Shown: in pieces, positions 56,404 to 64,000 of the stretch
Layout: the number at the start of each line of letters is the position of its first letter
Numbering within the stretch: position 1 is the stretch's first letter
NCBI GenBank assembly: GCA_003550325.1
Contig: QKWP01000037.1
Coordinates: 609,820 to 673,819 of the forward strand
Reading direction: 5' to 3'
DNA length: 64,000 bases
Origin: Gigaspora rosea
Lineage: Eukaryota; Glomeromycota; Glomeromycetes; Diversisporales; Gigasporaceae
Notes under the pieces: model-generated
Seen by the model: the letters and a program-made list of their open reading frames with translations, nothing else
Databases searched by the model: none
Told to the model about the DNA's origin: nothing
Translations under genes and position numbers: made by a program

Positions 56404-59400
56404 TAGAGCCTCTTATTCGTATTCGTTATTCGAATAATATTCGTATTCGGCGAATATTCGAATAACAGTTTAAAATGTTTCGAATAATTATTCGGCAAAT
56501 AATACGAATAAATAAACTTTATTCGAATAAGTGTAACTTATTCGAATAAGTTTAACTTATTCGAATAAGGTAACTTATTCGAATAATAATAATAATAATT
56601 CAAATAAGAGGCTAAATTTGAATACGATCATCATATAACATGTGCTTCTGTACTTGCCTTAAATATTTGTAGTTAAAATGCATGCATAAAGTTTATAGCA
56701 AAAATCGTATGATATGTACATAAGTACGTAGTACATACAGGATTCTTGGTGCTCTTAATATAAAAAGCTTTTAGCATGAGCATAAAATGGCTATTTCAGT
56801 ATTTGCTATTCTTTTGCACATAGTATTTATATAATTAAAGCATATTGCGTGTAATAGAGTAAATTTCTTGTAAAATCTACACGGGAAAGAGATTTTGTTG
56901 ATAACTGATAAGGGACATGTTTACAAGTAATTTAGCACATGCATCCAAGATGACTAAATCGTATGATTCTCAGAAAAAAAGCCAAACTCATTACCTTGTT
57001 TTATAATGATACAAAAATAAAACAGGGATTTTTTTTGAATAAAAACAATGGTTTCAAAAACTTTTATGCTTATAAAAAAATGTCATGTATAAACAGTAAA
57101 GATAAATGCAGAGTTAATAGTGTTCGAAAACGTGTGCATATAGAAAACAATAGTACTACTAGTAAACAAGAAGAAGCCCAACTTAATATTAAAAATTTGA
57201 ATAATCCGAGTTACATATGGCATCATTTTACGGTTTTAGAGGATAAGGTCCATGCTCAATGCCAAATATGCGATAGGAAAGGAAAAAGTGTAAAGTATGT
57301 ATTTCATGGCACTACAAGTCATATGATATATCATTTAGAAACTGAACATGGAATTACGAAAAAAATCCTACAGGCAATGTAAGTTTTTTTTTTTAATACT
57401 GTATAATTAATTAAAAAAATTATTAATCGTTAATAAATTTAGATGAAAAATGGAAATATTGAAGACTTTTTTGAAGTTGCTCAAGGGAAAGCTGTTCGCA
57501 AAAAACAACCAATTATTGAAATTGCCATGCTAACTTGGATGATTGATGACTGTCAACCACTTTATCTTTTGCGGTCCCAGTCTTTTAAATCTTTTATGGA
57601 AGTCGCATTGCTTGAATTTAAAGTTCCAAGTGATGATAAAGCACGACGTATGATTATTAATGCATATACCCAATCGACTAGACAACTTACAGAATTATTA
57701 CAAGATACTTATTCTGTTAGTATTACTACTTATCTGTGGTCTTTGCGTAATGATGAACTGTATATTGGAGTTACGGCCAGATGGATAGATCCTAAAGATT
57801 GGTCATTAAAAGAAGCATTATTAGCTTGCGAAAAAATTCATGGAAAGCATACTGGTGAAAATATAAAGAATGCAATAGAGAAAATAATTGAACAGTTTCA
57901 CCTTAAGCAAAAATTAATTGCTGCTACCACAGATAATGGTGCGAATGTCGTAAAAGCTATCTGATTAATGAAAACTTCACATGTTTCTTGTGCCACCCAT
58001 ATACTTCATTTAAGTGTAACAAAAGGTCTCAATGCTACTAGTGCATTTAAAAAACGTATTACAAACCTTATATTATTTTTTAACAGTAGTCCTAAGAATA
58101 CAGAAAATCTTAGAGATGCGCAACGCAAGTTAAACTACCAAAAGGTATATGAAGTTCTTTTGGATGTTCGTACCTGTTGGAATTCGACGTACTTGGCATA
58201 GAAACAGTTACTTGAGCTAAAAAATGCTATACTCTATCTTATTACCATTTTAAAAATTTCTTCAGAGAAGGATGATAAAGACAATGCCGACTATTTGGGA
58301 CAAATTAATTTAACCGAATTGGAATGGAGGTAATTTTATTATTTCATTAATTTAATTTTTATATTTTTAAATTTTTATGATTTATTAAACCATTCTATTT
58401 TAATAGTTTACTTTCGGATATGTTAACCGTATTAGCACCTTTTTATGAGGCAACGAAAATGCTAACAGGGGTTTTATATGCTATGCTTAATATGGTTTGT
58501 TGCACTATGCACTATCTTAAGAAAACTGTAGCTCCACCAAATGATCAAGATGAAAGCTATTATGCAGAATTGTTGTATGGAGAACTAGAAGTAACTGCAA
58601 GTCAAAGTTCGTCAACTAATGTACATTCGGATGATGAAATTGTTGATTTGGCAGGTCGTGTTGATCAAGCTCTTAGTATATCACATGGTCGTGTTCAAAA
58701 ACATAAAAATACACCAGTTAATAGTCAGCAAAATTCGGATCCACAGTTTAAGAAACGTCGAGCTATTGAACCACCAGTTACTATTACGAATATGTTAGAA
58801 CGAGTTAAAGCTACAATTTATTTAAGCATGTGCCAATATTGGGATGTTCCAAAGGATTTCGGCATTGTTGGACCCTCGATACAAAAAGCTCAAGTTTGTT
58901 ACAGAAACTCAATGTGATATAGCAGTTGATAAACTAAATGAGCTATATCGAATCGAACAAGCTATTATTATGGAAGAATCGAATGATGACTTACATAACA
59001 ATCCACCTTAGTTATCACTTACAAATGAACAACCAAATGTTAATCAAGTTAACTATTCTTTAATCAGATTATCTGATGATTCAGATGAAGAAGAAAGTAA
59101 TATGTCAAATGAAGTTATTCATTACTTAGCTCTACCAAAAGAAGCTCAGGGATGTAATGTTTTAGAATGGTGGAAGGAACGAGTTAATATCTTACCGGTT
59201 TTGTCTAGATTAGCAGTGAAATACTTATCAATCCTTGCCACTTCTGTACCTAGTGAAAGGTTATTCTCTGATGCTGGTCTTCATTTATCTGCCCGTCGTT
59301 CTTGCTTAAAGCCAGAGTTATTGGCATCTGTGTCATTTTTGAAAAGAAACATGGAATTATTTGATGTTTTTCAATTAGAAGATTAGAAGTTTTTTTAGTA

Positions 59401-60233
59401 AAAAATTTTACTGCATATTATATCTTTTAAAAATTTTACTAAATAAAAGATAGTCTTTCTGAGTATTGTCTTTTTCTTCACTTTTTTTTAACTATTTATT
59501 ACATTGTTATCATACTATCTCAGGAATTAATGTAACCAGAATGAAAGTCGGGTTCACAAAAAAGACAAAATTAGTTCTCTGATTTTCTCATGCCTAAAAA
59601 TACTATAACCCAATTACCTCATACTTACGCAATTTGCTCAAACACAGTACTGCATATAGTACCCGATATGTCAAGATTTTTTAAATCGTTAAATTAAAAA
59701 TTATATTAGACGATCTCTATTTGGGTATATTGATATCTCAAAATCCTATATTAAACATACTTTTAAAAAATATTCCTTTTCAAATTTTAGTATAAATTAT
59801 AATCCTTTCTAACTTCAAAGCTTACAGTAATACACGTATAGTGTTTAGTTAGAAATTTATTTAATATTATATAATCATATAAATAAAATATTTTACAAGT
59901 ATGATCTACACGCATGCAATACAACCATATAAATAATACTTTAAAAGTATGATCTACACGCATGGTACTGTATGCAATATAAATCGTATAATTATTAATA
60001 ATTGTATTTTAAAAGTATGATCTTCGGTGCCAATTGCTATATCATTTGTTATTTGAATAATAGTTATTCGAATAAATATATTTATTCGAATAAATATAAT
60101 TATTCGAATAACTATATTTATTCGAATAAATATATTTATTTGAATAATATTAGTCATTCGGCGAATATTCGAATAGATATTTGCTGATTCAAATTATTCG
60201 AATATTATTCGAATAAGGAATATGTAAGCTCTA
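56404..60233 (+). mobile_element. Full-length hAT DNA transposon
   Basis: Termini TAGAGC and GCTCTA with a perfect 8-bp target duplication TTCATGTG (56396-56403 and 60234-60241). The ends are saturated with TTCGAATAA / TTATTCGAA words (about 56420-56620 and 60050-60215), the likely transposase-binding repeats. It encodes a hAT transposase with introns on the plus strand, now broken by a few mutations. It is the only hAT element here with its own transposase. Its termini differ from those of the small hAT elements in the window. Confidence 0.95.
57081..59386 (+). pseudogene. hAT transposase, recently inactivated
   Basis: The start is placed at MSCINSKDKCRVNSV; an upstream in-frame ATG at 56963 is less likely. 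A BED zinc finger follows: WHHFTVLEDKVHAQCQIC, then HMIYHLETEH. A first intron (GTAAGT at about 57379 to TTTAG at 57442) and a second (about 58330-58407) are clear. The catalytic core shows the Asp of TTDNGANVVKA (near 57935), CATHILHLSV, the Asp of LLDVRTCWNSTYLA (near 58165) and the Glu of APFYEATKML (near 58432). The C-terminal dimerisation domain EWWKERVNILPVLSRLA to SVPSERLFSDAG is complete and ends at 59386. Lesions: TGA at 57962, TAG at 58199 where Trp is expected, a frameshift near 58850 before LDPRYKKLKF, and a TAG near 59010. Few lesions and intact ends indicate recent death. Confidence 0.93.
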
Positions 60234-60241
60234 TTCATGTG

Positions 60242-61342
60242 TGCTATTTTTGATTAACGCTATTATTATTTTTTTAAATTTGGACTATGAAATTCCTGAA
60301 TAAAGAAAAAAGTAAAATCATTGTTAAACTAAAAATAACATCAAAAATCCATAATTAAGGGGTTTCAGAATTAAAAATTCATAAATCTTCCTCATAATAA
60401 GGCAAATTTGGGGATAACGGTGCCAAATAATCCTTTTTCATGATGATGGTCCAATTATTATATTATTGGGATAGCATTTTTGCTCTGCGATGCACTTATA
60501 TAATATTCGTTCATATGTGTGCATATCATAAAAAGACTAAGTATATTCATAAATTTATATGTCCTGTATTCTATTTTTTTCTCATGAATTTTATTTTAAA
60601 ACTTCATTCATTCAAGATCAAACAGATCGAAAAGGAAGCTATCCCCCAACAAGAAAAAACCGGTTCAATCACCATCCAAATTGAGGAAGGCGCAGGGTGA
60701 AGATAAGTGATTAATCAATTGCTTAATAGGGACATTTCACAAGAAACTAATATAACAAAAAAATTCATTATAGGTATAAAATGCACGGAAGTTAAGGCAG
60801 ACAACGGTAGCTCCAGTAAGATACAAATTCGCACCTGAGCTACCTATTCCACTGAATCCTGCCATTTTGCAACCATGCATGTACATAGCCAGTGTTACTA
60901 TCAATTTGGGAGAGCACTACCAGACTATCGCCGAAGAAATATCAGGATAGTAAACGGGTTAAGGTAATTAATTAATAAAATCAGTTTTAAGGAATTAAAG
61001 ATAATTCAGGCAAAAGAATAAGGTTTATAATAATAAAGATATAAATATGCAATATGTCAAATAGCAAAACAATGTATCAATAATGCACAATTCAAATAAA
61101 GCAATTCAATAAAACTCATATGCAATCAGAAGACATTATTATAAAGGAGGAATCACTCAGATAAGCCTAACGATACTAAAGACAATTACATCTGACTTAT
61201 ATACATGTTCGATCTATATAAATAAATTATACTATTCAATTGTTGGGTTAAATTCCTTCTGTACAAGACCTATCATTCGATTCTCTAGATGCCAAGAATT
61301 GTAAGTTTAATAATTGAATGCTTCGATTTCAATTGTCTTTCT
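60242..61342. other. Intergenic, no supported gene
   Basis: A plus-strand frame of 86 codons at 60440-60700 (ending EKTGSITIQIEEGAG) matches nothing I recognise. 60780-60960 is less AT-rich than its surroundings but has stops in all frames. Confidence 0.5.
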
Positions 61343-62059
61343 ATGGGATTCAAAGATTATTTTTGATTATACTTCCTCTATGTATGAAAATATGGAATAT
61401 AGAGGATTAGCTCGCATTTTCTTAGCAATGTACTAGTCGTTCATGAGCTACTTTTATTCATTCGAAAGTTCTCACCATTTTCTTTCTTATAAGAGATTTC
61501 TTAATAATGTTTTTTGAAATTTTTTTGACAATTTACAAGAAATTTTTTTACAATCTAATTATAAAATAAATAAAATGGGCTCTATTACAAGAAAGAGAAT
61601 GACGTGAACTTTAGATAAAAAATTCGCTTAAGATTAATTAGGCCATTGTTGAGAAAAAGTACATTGAATTTTCAATTTTTATCAATTATTATATGATAAA
61701 CGATGATCGTTTATTATATAAAATCTAAATTCAAAGTATTTTTTCTCAACAATGACCTAATTAATCTTAAGCGAATTTTGTTATCTGAAAGTTCTCATCA
61801 TTCTCTTTCATGTAATAGAGCCCTTTTTATTGTTTTATAAATATATTGTAAAAAAATTCTTGTAAATTGTCAAAATAATTACAAAAAATATTATTAAGAA
61901 ATCTATTATAACAGATAAAAAAGAAAATGGTAAAAACTTTCAAATAAAATAGAGTAGTTCATGAGTGACTAGTACATTGCTAAGAAAATGCGAGCTAATC
62001 CTCTATTTTCTATATTTTTATACGTAGAGGAAGTATCAAAAATAATCTTCGAATCCCAT
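61343..62059. repeat. 717-bp foldback: long inverted repeat
   Basis: Two arms of about 355 bp (61343-61704 and 61706-62059) are near-complete inverse complements. They start ATGGGATTC and end GAATCCCAT, with the centre at ACGATGATCGT. Shared landmarks include TTAGCTCGCATTTTCTTAGC (arm 1) and its inverse in arm 2, and CTTAAGATTAATTAGG on both sides of the centre. No ORF. It could be a foldback transposon; no clear target duplication was seen. Confidence 0.92.
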
Positions 62060-62100
62060 TAGAAAATCCGAAATTAGTGATCTACATTATGTACCCTAAC

Positions 62101-62641
62101 AGGACCCTGAACAATATATATAAAGGTTACATTGAAATTTTGGCTAAAAAGGTTACTTTTTTACAAAAATGTTACATTTGAAAAGTGGATATTGGTCAAA
62201 AGGTTACATTTAAAAGTGGATAAAAGCTTTTAATGTTATATTATTAAAAGTGGATAAAATTAATAAGTTTTAAATAGGTTGTATTTAAAATTTGGATAAA
62301 GAAAAATTTTTTAAAAAAATCTTTTTTTGAAAATTTTTTTTTGGAAAAAATTTTTTTTTGAGATAAATTTTTTTATTTTTTTTTAAAAAAAATTTTTTTT
62401 TTTGAGAAAAATTTTTTTTAAAAAAAATTTTTTTTTGAGAAAAATTTTTTTTAAAAAAAATTTTTTTTTGAAAAATTTTTTTAAAAAAAAGTATTGTATA
62501 TTTAAGAATTGGTTAAAATTTATTAAATATTAAAGCTAATATGTAAAATAGGGTTAATTAGCTCTAATAAAAAGTGGATAAAAATTTTAAAAAGTTTATA
62601 TTAAAGCTAATGTAACCTCTATATGTATTGTTCGGGGTCCT
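62101..62641. mobile_element. Inverted-repeat element with A/T-run core
   Basis: About 32 bp at the left (GGACCCTGAACAATATATAT...) is inverted at the right (ATATGTATTGTTCGGGGTCC). ACCCTA flanks both sides, a partial target duplication. The core (62290-62490) is alternating A and T runs, including four tandem copies of a unit of about 32 bp of the form T8-GAG-A5-T8-A8. Fragments GTGGATAAAA and AAAGCTAATGT recur. Non-autonomous. Confidence 0.8.
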
Positions 62642-64000
62642 ACCCTATGTTTTGATTAATTAGTCGATTGAACACCCTAACGGCGCATGTAGATCACCTG
62701 ATCACGGTACCCAAATTCGATTCGACCAATCAAATTGTTTAAATGTGACAGACAAAAAAACTTTGGTAGTACTACGTGCTTAAATTAATTTTTTTATTCG
62801 TATTTTTTTTAGATTATTTTATTAAAAGTTTTTATTTAATTTTAATTATATATTATATTTTACAATCAAAAATTGAAACCGCCTAGAAAAAAAAGTTTTT
62901 TTTTTTATTAACAATTAATCGTTTAATGCGCCTAACAGTTTAACCCACTTGGATTTAATACCATTTAGCTTAAACTAACAGTATAAAGAAATTTTGTGCT
63001 GCTAAATAATTTTAAGCCTTAACGACAATCTGCTTATCTATGATATTTCTTAAATATATGGGCCAAATTGTTTCATCTCCATAGTAATTTGATATGTCAT
63101 GAACACATGGCAAAATGATTGTAAAATTATCAATGACGATGTTGATAAATAGTTAATTGGAATAAAAATAAAATGAATAAGAAAAGGTAATATGTCATCT
63201 TTTTTAATTAGAATAATTAGAGGTGAAAATTGAAATAATAAAATTAAATGTACTATATAAACTTAATATGTATAAAAATAATTTGAGCGCTGCAAAGAGA
63301 AAATGTGTTGTGGACTTTCAAGTCTATCTTTTAAATAATTGGCGAATAATAGATTAAATTAAAATCTTGTAAGAAACTTTTCTTGGCATCATAATTGATA
63401 TTTCTTTTTTAGGAGTTCAAAATGAGAACGATTGGCGCCTGTTTCCTTTTTAGAAGAACGATTGGCACAAAGTTATATGCTGTTTCCTTTTTAGGAGTTC
63501 AAAATGAGAACGATTGGCACAAAGTTATAGTCTGTTCCTTTTTAGGAGTTTAATAAGATCAACAGAGATTACATGATCTAAAATTAGCAAACAAAATTGG
63601 TTAAAAGTGAAAGATGAATAAAATTTTAATACTATAGATGATGTATTCTGATTTTGCGTGACATAGTGATGTAGATACCTTATTTATACTTATTTTAACT
63701 TCAACTATAGTTTATAAAAAATAACAAAAAAAAAATAAACAATTCGTTTAACGGTTTAACCTAACTGGTTTTAATACCATTCCGAAAAGATCAACGTCAT
63801 TCAAACATCATAGCATCACCCCTTAAAAATTTTCACTATCTGGTCAAATCAAAATTTAAGTCATGTAACATAAAATCAAACAAAAACACATTCAAACCCT
63901 AACACTAACATTATTCTACCTAAGCAGAAGCAAAATTTTATACGATTAAATGTTTTCAACCCTTAGTTATCTATGGTATATCTTGATTTTAGTATACCAA
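62642..64000. other. Intergenic, no gene seen
   Basis: AT-rich. A GTTTAACCCACTTGGATTTAATACC-like segment near 62938 recurs in diverged form near 63752. The tandem repeat at 63403-63555 is listed separately. Confidence 0.5.
63403..63555. repeat. Nested short tandem repeat
   Basis: The words CTTTTTAGGAGTTCAAAATG and AGAACGATTGGCACAAAGTT are repeated two to three times with internal deletions, giving units of about 40-55 bp. Confidence 0.85.

Noticed and set aside
60440-60700. 86-codon plus-strand frame
   Set aside because: No recognisable family, Met start in AT-rich hydrophobic sequence, no neighbouring exon or homologue in the window.

Overview
The window is AT-rich eukaryotic DNA with GT/AG introns and a dense load of transposons. 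The best fit is an arbuscular mycorrhizal fungus (Glomeromycotina, Rhizophagus-like). The main reason is three genes that couple Sel1 (TPR-like) repeats to a TKL-type protein kinase domain, a combination strongly expanded in that group. The lineage is inferred from gene content and composition; no marker gene is present. No tRNA, rRNA or CRISPR array was found. Nearly every coding region is broken, so this reads as a decaying accessory locus.

Layout. 1-2062 is one copy of a flank that recurs at 39-45 kb. 2520-13169 is a decayed Ty3/Gypsy retrotransposon on the minus strand, with LTRs, primer binding site and polypurine tract still visible and three DNA transposons inside it. About 13.4-26.8 kb holds an exploded minus-strand gene for a MULE-like transposase. 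Its exons are separated by three small inverted-repeat elements, a 6 kb double LINE insertion and a tRNA-derived SINE that itself carries a hAT element. 27-32.6 kb is a relic of the region at 50.8-55.9 kb: it keeps the intronic tandem repeats and the upstream block but has no exons; an assembly gap lies at 29200-29643.

35.0-48.1 kb contains two tandem Sel1-kinase paralogues, A and B, with their flanks. Several transposons are present in one copy and absent from the other, which gives empty-site evidence for their boundaries. Next come an ABCC-transporter pseudogene fragment (49.5 kb), a hAT element (50.0 kb) and gene C, a third Sel1-kinase pseudogene on the minus strand (52.1-54.8 kb) split by a 1.3 kb minisatellite intron. 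56404-60233 is a nearly intact but mutated hAT transposon. The right end holds a 717 bp foldback, another terminal-inverted-repeat element and short tandem repeats.

Most striking signal. The tandem arrays inside gene C and its relic are built from units of about 120 bp. On the gene strand most units end in a 3' splice-site-like TTTAG, then three bases, then a 5' splice-site-like GTGAGT or GTAAGT. The arrays look like tandemly duplicated introns separated by 3-nt micro-exons.
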